A stretch of 64,000 nt of DNA from Megalopta genalis. Taxonomy: Eukaryota > Arthropoda > Insecta > Hymenoptera > Halictidae. A model generated the notes under the pieces. The model saw nothing but the letters and a program-made list of their open reading frames with translations. It searched no databases and was not told the origin of the DNA. The DNA is taken from the NCBI RefSeq assembly GCF_051020955.1, contig NC_135013.1, forward strand, positions 28,527,802 to 28,591,801, written 5' to 3'. Both the position numbers and the translations under genes were made by a program. Below, piece by piece: positions 1-11,990 of this stretch; the first letter of the stretch is position 1; every line of letters starts with the position of its first letter.

Positions 1-179
1 AATAAATTCAGGCATTTTTTTAAAATCAATTTTCTTTCACATCTAAGAAATCACTGCAATCGAAAAATTTCACGTCAAGGGGTTAATAACCTGAGTTATT
101 CCATCAACGTTAAAAATATCAATAAAAGATACTTTAAGCAAGTTTTATAACAAGTTTGCGAAGAAAAAATCATTAAATA

Positions 180-380
180 CAGTAATGTCTCCCTAATTCG
201 CGCTCGGATTGCGCACAAAAATGGACAATTTGGGAAGAAGAGATACGATTATTCGAGCCTTGCGTCTCGCTTTTATACTTGTTGACAATCGGTAAACTAT
301 AAAAACGAGCCGCAAGGCTCGAATAATTTTAATATCTATTTTTGTGCGCAATCCGAGCGCGAATTAGGGAGAAATTACCG
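180..380. mobile_element. TA-flanked palindromic MITE, copy 1 (arm type A)
   Basis: Long inverted repeat with almost no unique interior. The left end begins CAGTAATGTCTCCCTAATT and the right end is its near complement. TA dinucleotides at 178-179 and 381-382 fit a Tc1/mariner-type target duplication. The inner arm carries the family core ATGGACAATTTGGGAAG followed by CGATTATTCGAGCC. The right arm has lost part of this core: the CAAATTGTCC block is missing, replaced by an AT-rich stretch near 325-340. Terminal segments are of the A version (TCGCGCTCGGATTGCGCAC). It has no coding capacity; short ORFs across it are by-products of the palindrome. Confidence 0.8.
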
Positions 381-382
381 TA

Positions 383-1119
383 GAACGTGGAAATAGAATT
401 TCTCTACCGCGTGTTCGCTTCGTGTCCTCCTTTCATAGATCACGAAGACAAATTCCGATTATCGGCACACATGTCGATAAAACTGTATATAGCGACTCGG
501 CGTTGCTTCCCCGCCTACCGGAAGCACCCAATAAATTCACAATCGACCGCAATCTGTCGATCAAAGTAACAGACACGGCAGAAGTACAGCTGAATACTTC
601 GAGCGTATTTGATCTGCGCGGAAGGGTGGCAATTTGTAGCGCTCGATCGCAAGATAGGGACCCTTTAAGTGACCGCCGAATGTACTGTCTAATTACCGTC
701 AGTAATTTCATCGTATCGAGGAGGGAAGTACTCACTTTGTTGTACTGTTCCGTATTTATCCGAACCAAATCTCGAACGATCGATCGAAGGGCCCGGACAT
801 CTTGCCCTCGAGGTTTAAATCGACCGCAACAAGGTTCCCAAAGGCTAAATTACACAGTTCGAATTGGAGACCAGCTGCGACATCTACGCACAGGTGTATT
901 ATAGAAACTTGCTCATCGTTTCTACCGGCGAGTGAATTGCAAAAGAATGTCATTTTCGTTTCTTCTTTTTCCCCTTGTGTTTCGACACGGTTTAATTTCT
1001 TTTTTAAATCGACGATATAAGCTTGATTAAATTTACGAACTCGATCTTTTCGAATTCAGTAAGCCTATGAAAATCAAGCAAGATCTACGTCTTGTTGTAT
1101 ATCTTATATATTCACTTGT
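383..1119. other. Non-coding stretch, no gene seen
   Basis: The first 500 bases are open for 111-160 codons on both strands, but the peptides have no recognisable motif and the frames overlap each other. I see no splice-bounded exon here. After about 950 the sequence becomes AT-rich and runs into the tandem array at 1120. Confidence 0.5.
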
Positions 1120-1900
1120 CATCTTCTTATCTGCTTACTTCTCAAATGTTTTTCTTCGTCGGATAATTTTCAAACTTATGGCTCTATTCTTTAAAAACTG
1201 AGACACTGGAAAACTTTATAAAACGAAACAATTTTCTACGCGATTTGCGAGAGTAAAAAACCAGACATAAACTTCTAAAGTTCTATTATCTATCCATTTC
1301 TTTTTACAGCTCATTTCCTTATCCGCTTACTTTCCAAATATTTTCCTTCGCCGGATAATTTTCAAACTTATAACTCTACTCTTTAAACACTGAAACACTG
1401 TAAATCTTTATAAAACGAAACAACAATTTTCTACGCGATTCGCGAGAGTAAAAAACCAGACATAATCTTCTGAAATTCCATTATCTACCTCTTATTATTC
1501 TATCTATTTCTTTTTACAGCTCATCTTCTTATCTGCTCACTTTCCAAATATTTTCCTTCGCCGGATAATTTTCAAACTTATAACTCTACTCTTTAAACAC
1601 TGAAACACTGTAAATCTTTATAAAACGAAACAACAATTTTCTACGCGATCTGCGAGAGTAAAAAACCAGACATAATCTTCTGAAATTCCATTATCTATCT
1701 CTTATTATTCTATCTATTTCTTTTTACAGCTCATCTTCTTATCTGCTCACTTTCCAAATATTTTCCTTCGCCGGATAATTTTCAAACTTATAACTCTATT
1801 CTTTAAACACTGAAACACTGTAAATCTTTATAAAACGAAACAACGATTTTCAACGCGATCTGCGAGAGAAAGAAACCAGACATAATCTACTGAAATTCTT
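1120..1900. repeat. Tandem array, about 210-bp unit, four copies
   Basis: Units begin with CATCTTCTTATCTGC or a close variant at 1120, 1312, 1522 and 1732, giving spacings of 192, 210 and 210 bases. Every unit carries TCGGATAATTTTCAAACTTA or a one-base variant, then a TTATAAAACGAAACAA block. The first unit lacks an 18-base piece (around CTTATTATTCTATC) that the second and third have, and the fourth is cut off near 1900. Copies 2 to 4 are very similar, while copy 1 is more diverged. No function is evident. Confidence 0.9.
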
Positions 1901-2008
1901 TTAACCTCTCTTAACCCGCAACAGCTAGCTGATTGAACACTGAATCGAAGAAATGTTTGGACTATACCGGCGCATTTCCGACAGGGAAAAGAATAGATAC
2001 AAGTTTAA

Positions 2009-2249
2009 CACGTTCCGTGCCACGTGTACCATCGATGGTACACGCTTGCATGTTTACTTAGTGAACTGAACAAATTGTTTACAATAAATTTAGAACCGAA
2101 GAATCAATTTCCACCGCAAGAATGGGCGTTGATAAGTTTTTGTTACGTTGTTATGTGTACGAGAATTAATAATTGCACGTAATACATCAAGTTTTAGTAA
2201 AATATCAAAGTGTGAAGATTCGAGTAAAAAAAGCTCGGCACGGAACGTG
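2009..2249. mobile_element. piggyBac-type MITE, 241 bp, copy A
   Basis: The element is bounded by TTAA at 2005-2008 and 2250-2253, the target duplication typical of piggyBac transposons. Its terminal inverted repeats are CACGTTCCGTGCC and the exact complement. Just inside the left end lies a perfect palindrome, GTGTACCATCGATGGTACAC. It encodes no transposase, so it would have to be moved by one supplied elsewhere. The copy at 55915-56155 has the same length and differs at two positions, which points to recent movement. Confidence 0.92.
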
Positions 2250-2253
2250 TTAA

Positions 2254-5200
2254 ACAGTACATCCGTCGCGTTTATTTCGAACGCTGGCACGTAGAACGCT
2301 CCTCGCCGCGTCTCAAACGTTTAAATCGACCGCGACGGTGTATCGAGAGGTGACTAAATTACACGGCCCCGAATTGAAACCCAGCTGCGGGTTGCGTATC
2401 CCGGGGTCCGTGCAGGTGGAAGCAGCACCGTGTAATGTATTAATTTGGCCCGTGCCTCGGGTCAAACGGCAAAGCCCGGCTTGTGAACCGCGAACGGTAT
2501 CACATACACACACACAGGTGTCGGCGGTCTCGCGGCGCGGCGCGGAAAAGAGAAAGGCGAGGAAGCGACATGACGGATAATTTCGGGTCCGCCGATGGAT
2601 GGAAATTTATGGGACGGTAATAAAAGTCCCGGTCGACTAATTCTGTTACTTTTACGAGCCGCTGGTTTATGGACAGGGACCGCAGCGCGGAGTGATTCCG
2701 CGTTCGCCCGCTTCCGCTCCGTTTTTTACCCTCTCGCGCGGCCACCTTTTCTCTTACACCTTCGCTCGAGAAGGCCGGGCTAATTGATATGAAACGCGAT
2801 CATCGGGGACCCGGTGGGCCACGATTGATTTTACCCACGGCACCGAGGGTAGTTTACGAGCTCGCCCGAATTTAGGGCTTTTCTTTGGAGGATTTTCGGA
2901 ATTCTTATGGAGTTGGAAACGGACCGTTGTGGAGGGACCGTGGCTAATACTCTTGTCGGGTTTATTGCGCCAGATTAACGGCGAACTAGCGACGCGGAGG
3001 TTCTTCAAATGACTTTATTGGTAAATCGGTAAACGGAAATATTTGTGTAATGGGATACCGTGTTTTCACTTTTACGATGAATTGTTTGCGTACTAAGAGC
3101 TACAATCCTCTGTGGATGAAGGTTTTACAACGGGCTAAGGATGTTTTATCAACGGAAGGTAAAAGTGAATAAAAGCGAACAATATATCTTGATCATCTGT
3201 CGTGTAAATGATCAAAGTATGCGCTTGCAATTCCGGACATCATTAAATATATTTATTCGTTCGTCCAGATATTAATATAAAAATTACAAGAGGTCTGAGT
3301 TAATTCAATTTTGTTACTAATAGTTTGAAAATTAATTTAAGTTTATCCTAATGTGGAATATCAATGAATTACAGGTTCCTCTAATAAGAATATAAAGCCG
3401 CCTAATTATTTAATTTTAATGTTCTATATTTAATTGTTCACTTCTGTATTAATTCTATAATATTTATTCAATGTAATGATTTATTTGTAGCATTAAAATT
3501 AAAAAAATTATATAAATTAATTTACGATAATAGTTTAACCACCGATGCTGGCACTAAAATAACCACTATTTAATTTGAATACCTAAACCAAGCTCTCATA
3601 ATACGATTACGGTTAAAGAGTTAAGAAGGAAGAAGGTGTGCATACCATTTTTTGACTGTGTACCATTAAAAGAGTAGTTTCAGACGTTCCGCGTACAGTT
3701 GAACTCGACGTAGTTTAACCACAAAAATTGTTGATATTTGAAATACAACCTTGGCGTATAATTTTGGGGCTTAACGTGCGCAGCTAATTTTTCGCGGCAA
3801 GACTAACGACCGTGTTTCATTGAAAATGTGCATAGCTAACTAACGGCAACTTCGGAAGACATATATTATCGTGCAATAAGGTTGTACGGTTGCACATTTT
3901 ATTGTACACGTTGAATTTATCGCCGCGCGTTTCCTGGAAACTGGTATGCGGAATTTGCGGAAGCAAACGTACTTATTACTTAAACGCTAGCGAAACGATT
4001 ACTGTATCAACCATAAAGCGCGATGTTTGTGTAATATTAATACGGAGGAATGCTTCTTATCGAACGTAGTGATAGAAATCACTTTGGTTATTAAGTTAAG
4101 TCTACGTAAATGACGCGATTCGATGTAAATGTTAAGAAACCCGAGCATTGAAGCAACGCGCAATATTGCTTCGCTATGCAGAAATAATAAATCGACACGA
4201 TCATCGAACGCCATGTTCGAAAACGCAGTCTCTCGCGGCGTTAAATTTCATTTTGCAATTATCGATTTCTCGCCTGTTCAACTTTCTAACTCAACGACAT
4301 TCAATAATACATAAGTATTATTATTATTATATGTGTATAAATACTATTCCAATTTTCATTTTCTGAAACAAATTACTTCAATTTTATGGAACTCTTTAGG
4401 TTGCATTGACAGCCAATACGTCGATATGATAGACGCGTCTTATTTTAGGAATGGACAAAGGGTTTTTTAACATTTGTATTTTTAGGATCTACGATATAGT
4501 TAATTAAATTTACGCGCCGTTGATTAAAGTAATGGGAAAAATGAGCTGCAAATGAAATGCGCATCCCCGATATCGTCGGTACGTGGAAATTCGTCCTGAA
4601 CGGGTTAATACGTTTTCTACCGGGGTCGTTCAAAGATACGAAACCAGACTTGGAAGTCTTGATAAAAGAAATGATTCGCGTACGGACGACGGCATGGAAA
4701 CTCCGCAAAGAGAGCCGCGTGACAAGCAAAAAAAGAAGCGAGCTCCAAAGACGGGGAGCATCAAAGTGAGAAATGGGAACACAATAAAGCCAGTGAAACG
4801 GTTCGCATCTGGGATTCTAACGATAGTACAGATCGATCGCGTCCCATGGATCCCGCGATAGTCGCAATTTCCCAAACACACATGCTTCCCGGGTTCTCCA
4901 GGAGACAAATTACGCTCATTCCTCCGGGACTGGGAAAAAGCTCGCGATTAGAAGAGACACCGGGGCCCATAAAGCGAAACGGCGGCTTTGTGACCTGTGC
5001 AAAGGGCGCGATCGCTCTTCCGCGCGAACCAGGCCATCGAAAGTTCGTCTCGCTGACGGTTTTTTTGTTTTTCGTTCACGGAGTATTGGCTCTCCCGCAT
5101 GAACGGCCCCGGTCGCCACCGATCGAATGGTTTCTCGCACGAAACCCCGGCTCGGCTGCAGCTAACCCAAACCTCGGCAGTCGAAGAAAAGAGCTGACTG

Positions 5201-6056
5201 CCCACTTATCCGATCTTTGTTGACCGCGAACAAGTAACCGGCAGCTGTTCGGTGCCGTTTCCGTCGCGGTGGGGGAGCCATTTTCTTGCGGAAGCGTTTT
5301 CCTGCGTGTACGCGACCCAGGGTGTCTGAGAAGACGGGTCTGGACGGTCGTAGGAGAGAGATTAGTATGCGAGGGAACCTTTGTTTAGCAAGGTAGACGT
5401 CCATTTTTGCGAGCACGTTTGCATTTGTAAACAGTTTTTCGCATGTGTTAAGAAATATTGTGAAATCCATAGTTTCGTCATTGCATTTGCAAACATTTTT
5501 GCAATAACATTTTGCTATAACACAAAGATTGATAATTGAATAGAAGAAACGCGTGGTTTATTTCGTTCGTTTATCTTGAAAGTATCATACTTAGCGCAAA
5601 AGTGGGCACAGCGATTATAAATCCATTACGAAAATGAACTCTCGGTTCGAAATCGGACGAAACGCTAACGATGATTAAAGACCGACGAAAATCGGCAACA
5701 TCTCCGAGAACCTCGGTAAAATCACAACATCCACCTCTGCATTCTCCTTTAATAAATTGAACCACGAAGACATGTTTTCGCTTTTAGTTCGCTCCCGCGT
5801 AGAAGCAGTACCGCATGAAATATCCTTGACGAACCTCGGTACCAAATAGCTATAGGTGGAAAACGAGGGAAATGTTTTTCCAACGTGAGAGGGAATAACA
5901 TGGGTTATTAAATATTTCTTAAAATTGGTGGAAAGTTAATTAAATATCTGGAAATCGTACAAACATTTCCAATTATAGCGGGGTCCTATTTTCTCGCCAA
6001 ACATGTGCAGAACTTCCTATCATTCGAGTTAATTAAATCGCAGCTGGTATATTAAT

Positions 6057-6058
<2 letters not shown>
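2254..6058. other. Non-coding stretch, no gene seen
   Basis: Mixed composition. GC-rich around 2290-3000 and 4560-5350, with overlapping open frames on both strands and no recognisable protein. Strongly AT-rich around 3200-3560 and 4290-4370. No exon, RNA gene or transposon end could be supported. Confidence 0.5.

Positions 6059-6097
<39 letters not shown>
6059..6097. repeat. (GA)n microsatellite
   Basis: About 19 uninterrupted GA dinucleotides, followed by ATCTCGC. A serine/leucine-rich open frame on the minus strand here is caused by the repeat. Confidence 0.95.
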
Positions 6098-6100
<3 letters not shown>

Positions 6101-6381
6101 CGCAGAACATTTTATACATACAGCAACCCCCGAAACTGGTCCAACCCTCCCACGATCATTCGACACATGTTGGAACCTTGACTTATTGACACCATGTGCC
6201 GATGACAATCGTGACATCACTGTCATCGCCATCTATTTAATAATAAGTACACGAATTTCTCCCGGAAATGCCAAATTTCGGGATGCTGTGAATTTCCCAG
6301 TGCTAGTCCAACGCCTGTGTAATTTATTGCTACGCCGATGCTAAGGGTCGACGAAGGCAACACAAAATGGTCTGTTTGGGT

Positions 6382-6448
6382 GTATCTTCACTTCTCAAAT
6401 TGTCCATTTTTGTTTACAAGCTGAAGGAAAATTAGGGAGAATTGACAG
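6382..6448. mobile_element. TA-type palindromic MITE, solo right arm (type B)
   Basis: The segment contains CAAATTGTCCATTTTTGTTT, then ACAAGCTGAAGGAAAATTAGGGAGAATT (split here: ACAAGCTGAAGG + AAAATTAGGGAGAATT). This is the right arm of the palindromic family in its B version. The terminal TTACTG is altered to TGACAG, and no left arm is present within 200 bases upstream. Confidence 0.75.
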
Positions 6449-7646
6449 AATAATGATTAAGGAGATTTCAAGATTCACCGAATTAAAACAATCGAGCTTC
6501 CCAACACGATCCAACGTTCTATCACAACGTATACGCTTGCATAATTCATGAATCCCGCTGAACGGGAATTTGCGCGAAAAATGGGAGCCACGAGGAAGTT
6601 GCGCGAAGGGTTGGAAAACCGGGCCAGTCCACGAAATCAATGAGTCGGGGTGTCGTCGCGTGCGTTTAATTCCTATATGATTTAGGCGAGGCTCGAGGCG
6701 GCGTGTCCCCTTCGCGCGAAATTTCCATTGAAAGATTCGCAGGACCCCTAGGGGGTGGTCGTGACGAGTACCGGCGAATGTGTCGGCCTCAGGGGCGGAG
6801 AAACTTAATTCACTGCCCTCCCTTCCCTTCCTCTCCTTCCGCCACGATCACTGTTCTCAGCTGTCGCACGAAACCGCCTCTCCCTCTCTCTCCCTCTCTC
6901 GCTCGTTCTCTCTCTCTCTCTCTATCTCCCTCGCTTTCCGGACGAACATCTTTGTCCCTTGAATTTCACCCTCGTGACACCGACGAATTCTTTTTGCGGA
7001 CAAGTCGCCGCACGCTGTTTTGCGAAAGCTTAAACACTCGAGTGAGCCTCATTTCTCGCGTAATTCGCAGCTAGCCCGGCTTTGTCTCGGATTTTTCCAA
7101 GAGCACCGCCGAGTTTGGGAAAGTCCAAATTTTATCTGTCGCCGGGGGTTGCTTCAAAGCTGTCAGTTTTACAAGCCCCGGTCATTCCGAGTCTCGCGAG
7201 CTCGCATTATTTTGATTATCGACGGAGTTGTGAATTGTAAAAGTGTTTTTATAGTTTCGCATTTTTGTACGAAACTTTTTGCACGCTTTTTTACTAAATC
7301 CTTTTTGTTTTTATACTTTTATCAGACGTCCGCGTTGACGATTTTCTGTGAAGCTGAATTTTGTGAATGTTTGAACTTGCTATTTATAGTAAGTTTGTGA
7401 ACGATTTGACAGAAAGTTTTGCGAACTGTAAGCATTTTCGACTGTCGAAAGATCACTTCACAATTTTGAACAATATTTCTAAACTTCTAACGAGTTGTGG
7501 GATATGTAAGTGTATATTTGGTAATTTAACATGATTTGTTACATAACCTAATATATTTAAAAAGTCAAGACGTTGGCGCAGTGTAAAATGTAGATATAGT
7601 ATAAAAATAGTATTCTGTTAAATTATTATTATTATATATTCCTGAT
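6449..7646. other. Non-coding stretch with a CT-rich tract
   Basis: A CT-rich block at about 6875-6935 contains an interrupted (CT)n run and produces the leucine/serine-rich frames here. The surrounding open frames of 120-126 codons have no recognisable motif. From about 7400 the DNA is AT-rich. Confidence 0.5.
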
Positions 7647-7779
7647 TAGACTGCGGATTTTGTGTATTTATGAAAGTTACAATCTTAAGAAAAAAAAAAA
7701 GTTAGAATTTAAATTAAAATTAAAATTAAAAGCATTCTAAAACGTCGACGTATTATTTCTGCTCTATTAAGATGATTAA

Positions 7780-9442
7780 CACTATTCCTACCGACACTTC
7801 ACGTATACCTATTCCTACCGCGACCGGTCAAATGACCGGTCTTTCACAACTTATATTTTCAATATTGAATGCAGACCAATAGCCAGTTTACCAGTATAAA
7901 AATATATTTTCTTTTATTCAAGAGTACATAATCTACATTTCATTCTTTTTCGTCGCATTTTTTACAAATGGGCTTCTCAACTGTACATTTTCCGCATACG
8001 TACTTTTTACATTTTAGACAGATTTTGTTCGTCTTATTATCTTTACAATACCTTATCTGACATGTTTTCCGTTCACGGGAACCTGTACTTGTACTTGCGA
8101 TGGGTATTGGTTGATTTTCTTTGCCGAGCTCTCGTTGATATTCGATGGCAAGTTCTTCTGCCAATTGGAATAGAAATTCCTGTCTTGTAATTTCTCCTCC
8201 CGCAGTTTCTTTATATAACACCCATGCATTTATCCCGGCTAAATCCAAGATATTAAAAAATACTTGCAAAGGCCATCTCCGAAATTTAGATTTTACCGAA
8301 TAATTTCTGGCCATTTGATCGGTCGCATCTACGCCAAATTTGGTGCTATTATACAATTGAATTGTTTCCGGTGATCGGGTGTCATTTACTTCAACTTGTA
8401 CGGAGTTGTGCATTGAACTGAGAACTAGAACTTTCTTTCTTGGTTTGGCTTTGTAAATTGTCAACATACAATTATTTGAGCGATAGAGTTTGGTTGAGAA
8501 AAGTGCCATGTCGTCGTTTTTCAGTTTTGCCAGTCTTGGTAGCTCTTTTCTATTTGCTCTGATTGTCCCAATAATCGTAGTTTTTTTTTTTGCTAAAAGT
8601 TTTGTTGCTAAAGGTAGGCTTGTAAAAAGTTGTCTGTGGTTATATTTCTTCCACATCCTACATACGATTCTGCTAATTTCATAGTGACGAACTCTCCAAG
8701 AGGAACTGATGGTTATGTCAAGGTTATGCCAAATATGGAAAGCCGTTTACGTACATCGGATGCTAACCAAAATTTTATACCAAATTTGTCCGGTTTATTG
8801 GGCATGTATTGAGTGAATCTACACCTTGCTTTCGTTGGAAACAATTGTTCGTCAATAGTAATATATGGTCCTGGTTTATAACAATTTTGACTGTTGTCAA
8901 TAAACTTGTACCAAACTTCGGAAATCATAGCGAATTTATCGGTTTGTAACCGTTGGCTTCGTTGATTTCTGTCGTCAAATCGAATAAATCTCATAATCTC
9001 CGTAAAGTCATGTCTACTCATAGTATTTGAGAAAAAAGGCGGGCCCCACTTTTTATTCCATAGAAGTGCTATATCCATATTCTTAGCCTCATATGCGCCG
9101 CGTGCATACATAATTGCAAAAATGCATATAACTTTGCAGTAGACAGTTCCCATTTATATCCCAACACTCTAAATGCCTCTGCCTCTGTGCACTTTCTTAT
9201 AACTATTACAAAAATGTATAAATCGTACTACCGGTCAAATGACCGGTCGTGGTAGGTAAGACAGACTACAAATATTTCTCAGAAAATAAACAATAAAAAA
9301 ATAAGTGAATATTGAAAAATGTATCATACATATATATGAGGAAAAGTCGTAAAGTTTAAAGGCGATTCACTTACGTTGAATGTAAGAAATTCCAATTGAA
9401 AATTTAAAAACGGTCATTTGACCGGTCCCGGTAGGAATAGTG
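7780..9442 (-). mobile_element. piggyBac-family DNA transposon, degenerate
   Basis: The element is flanked by TTAA at 7776-7779 and 9443-9446. Its ends are CACTATTCCTACCG and the exact 14-base complement. The left end repeats TATTCCTACCG at 7810-7820. Subterminal copies of GACCGGTCAAATGACCGGTC, or a one-sided version, lie at 7822-7841, 9230-9249 and 9411-9427. The element is 1.66 kb, shorter than most autonomous piggyBac elements (roughly 2.3-2.5 kb). The missing DNA corresponds to the transposase N-terminal region. The intact TTAA copies and exact terminal repeats show the insertion boundaries clearly. Confidence 0.95.
7940..9180 (-). pseudogene. piggyBac transposase pseudogene (DDE_Tnp_1_7 type)
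   Basis: Broken transposase that would cut and paste DNA at TTAA sites. The N-proximal open frame (9153 to 8713) has the family blocks MRFIRFDDR, ITIDEQLFP and PNKPDKFGIKFWLASD. The downstream frame (8656 to 7940, 238 codons) has FTSLPLATKLLAKK, GVDATDQMARNYSVKSK and RRWPLQVFFNILDLAGINAW. It ends in eight cysteines (CX4CX8CX2CX4CX2CX6CX2C), matching the C-terminal zinc-binding domain of the family. The three aspartates of the catalytic triad can each be located (in WLASD, ITTDNF and GVDxxDQ), but they lie in different frames. Frameshifts fall near 9115 (LYAF to IMYARG), 8752 (ASD to YVNGFPYL), 8720 and 8630 (ITTDNF to FTSLPL). In-frame stops follow YVNGFPYLA. About the first 150 residues of a usual transposase are absent. 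It cannot make an active enzyme as it stands. Confidence 0.95.
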
Positions 9443-9471
9443 TTAAAGGAAGAAAGAAAATCCGCAGTCTA

Positions 9472-10794
9472 GTTCTGACAAAACGTTTAAATTAGGAATT
9501 AGGCTCGCAACTATGTCTGAGGGAGGCAGGCCGGATGATTTTCCAATCGAGGCTCGACGCACCGGAAGAACTGTAATTAGCGTTAAGTGATAAAAAGCGC
9601 GGAGCCGCGGGGCCGATTAAGAGAAGCGATTCCAGCGGAGAGATAAAGATCGACGAACGTCGGTATTAAATCGTGCAGGGACCAACTTACGACTAAACCG
9701 TGACGATAAATCAAACCAAAGTACACACTTCCTTTCACGCATCATGCAAATTAACGCGCGCGGGCGCAGACTGATTTAAAGCCACGGTGAAAGTGAGGAC
9801 CACTTTCCTGCGTGCGGATTTATTCTGCCTCGAACCGGCGAACCTTTATTTATGCCGCTCTATCGAAGTGTATCGGAGCCCATAAAACCAAAGCCGGCTC
9901 CTTATACATGCTGCGAAACGAAAATGGAGGAACGCGCTCGCGTTACTATCTCCCGCGATCGATATTAATTCCGTTACGCGCCTTTTACCCGCGCTATTTG
10001 CCATTTTTACAATTCCCGGGCTCGCGAGGCATGATCGTTCCGTGAAAGGAAATTTCGTCCTGTTTCGGTAACAATTTCCGAGTCGCCATCTTTGAAAGTT
10101 CCTGCACCGACCGGTCAGCGTATCGTTGATTATTGATAATGGATACCGGCAAAACGTTCATTGCTTGATTATAATAAATGGACCGCGGGTTTTCTACATT
10201 TCTGACACAATACAGTATAATGTTATAGTACCGGTATATATTGTTCAAAGAATTATGAAAATATTTCAAGTTGTTGAAATGATTAAGAACAGATTTTCTA
10301 GCTATTTATTTATTAATTATAACAGTCTATAAGTCTACCTTTAATCTTGAAATTAATAGTAGAATATTTTGTATTGTGAAGTGCCTATAGAATTACTAAT
10401 ATACTTACTAATTTATTACTAATAAAATTACTAATGTATCTCTTGCTGAATAACTCTATTTTCTGGTATCATTGTTAGAAAGCGAGAATAGTTTTTCGAT
10501 TTAATCTTTTCTTGGAACTGCGAAGCACATAAGTGAACGCACGTGTCCGATATACATTTTTTAAATGTGAACTGCAGTTATGTGTCTCATTTTTCTCGGA
10601 ATTGCAACCCTCCATTACGATATACAATTAACCTCTAACTTGCGTGCATAAGAAAGCATTTCTCAAAAATGTAATATTTAATACGATGATTATACTTTCC
10701 ACCATCTGGAATCGATGCTCTTAGGGGTTGCAACCACAAGTTCGAAATCTGGAAACTAGGGGTTACTCGAAAGACACTGACGTGAAAAACAAAA
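9472..10794. other. Non-coding stretch, no gene seen
   Basis: GC-moderate at 9500-10100 with short overlapping frames, then AT-rich to the start of the AT array. Nothing recognisable. Confidence 0.5.
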
Positions 10795-11105
10795 TTTATT
10801 TGATATTTGTATTTGATATTTATATTTATATTTCATATTTTTATTTATATTTAATATATATATTCATATTTTATATTTTTATTTATATTTAATATTCATA
10901 TTTTATATTTTTATTTATATTTAATATTCGTATTTATATTTTATATTTAATATTCGTATTTATATTTTATATTTATATTTTATATTTATATTTTATATTT
11001 ATATTTTATATTTATATTTTATATTTATATTTTATATTTATATTTAATATTTATATTTAATATTCATATTTATATATTATATTTATATTTCATGTTTATA
11101 TTCTT
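10795..11105. repeat. AT-rich tandem array, 13-bp unit
   Basis: The sequence is built from TTTTATATTTATA and close variants. The unit is regular at about 10970-11045 and irregular, with TTTAATATTCGTA and TTTAATATTCATA variants, on both sides. No ORF. Confidence 0.9.
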
Positions 11106-11947
11106 ATATTACGAACTCATTCCACATACTATGGCATTAATCATCAATTGATGGGATGAAAATGGAGGCCTTTTAAATGATTTATATCTAGACTGATTCG
11201 TTCAATTCCCATTTTTTCCAATTGGCTCAGGCAATTTTTATTTCAGAAGAAGATCCGCAGTGAAATAACATTGTCACAAGTAATGCAAATAAGTCAAATT
11301 AATAGAATCGATCTCAAACATTTCGTAAGTGTAAAAATCTCGCTACTGAAGTTATCAATTATTACAATCGAAATACTGACATAATTCCAATTTTTCTGCA
11401 CTCGAGCCTGGTACAGAACAATAAAGTAGAATAATTACTGGTCGGATCACGAAGAAAGTGAAAAGTTACTGACAGGTGAGAGAAAACACGAATGACGAGT
11501 TTCCTCGTCTTCTCTCCGGTTGGCAAGTTAACGATTAAACCTTTGAACTCGGAGGATTTTCTCGGATCACCTACTAAAAATTCAACAAGCAGCGGGTGAC
11601 GCTCTAAAGGAAATATTAAGTGATAAAATTTAGGAAATAATTAGACTATTCAAATAAAATATTATAAAAGGTTCTATTAACATAGATTTCATGAAACGTA
11701 ATTGGTTAATTTGGAGCTACCGTAATTATCAGCAGATTTGTTGCATCCTCTGAGAGGGGAAATCCCAGTCTAAAGAGTATCAATTAATTCAGGCTATTAA
11801 TTCAGATTTCTATATGTTTCATTGAAGTCTGTACAAAACGAACATATCTTAATTAAAGAGTAGTCTGGAAAAATTGACGAATAAACCTTTTAAACGTTGA
11901 ATTATAGTGTTGCCAAAAAGGTATACGGTTCGGGTGTCGATTATTAA
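11106..11947. other. Non-coding stretch with a diverged TTAA-type end
   Basis: AT-rich DNA. At 11535-11575 a TTAA is followed by ACCTTTGAACTCGGAGGAT and then TTTTCTCGGATCACC. This resembles the left end at 11948 (CCCTTTGCACTCGGATG) and may be a decayed relative. No gene is visible. Confidence 0.4.
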
Positions 11948-11990
11948 CCCTTTGCACTCGGATGTTCCCTCTCGGAGAACACGATAAAAC
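11948..11990. mobile_element. Left end of a CCC-type TTAA MITE
   Basis: TTAA at 11944-11947 is followed by CCCTTTGCACTCGGATG. The exact complement occurs as a right end at 26911-26927. An imperfect palindrome, GTTCCCTCTCGGAGAAC, follows at about 11964-11980. I could not find the matching right end nearby, so only the end is annotated. Confidence 0.55.

Larger units (their letters stand above)
7647..9471. mobile_element. MITE of the TAGACTGCGG family, split by a piggyBac insertion
   Basis: The outer ends are TAGACTGCGGATTTT (7647-7661) and its exact complement AAAATCCGCAGTCTA (9457-9471). They read as a 13-bp GACTGCGGATTTT terminal repeat with TA on each side. Between them sits the whole piggyBac element at 7780-9442. 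Removing it, plus one TTAA, leaves a MITE of about 158 bases, within the 130-210 base range of the related copies at 19366, 22564, 59169 and 59472. The MITE is therefore older than the piggyBac insertion. Confidence 0.85.

Noticed and set aside
60..90. AAGGGGTTAA near the window start as a right end of a CCC-type TTAA element
   Set aside because: The left part would lie outside the window and the matching tip is too short to support.
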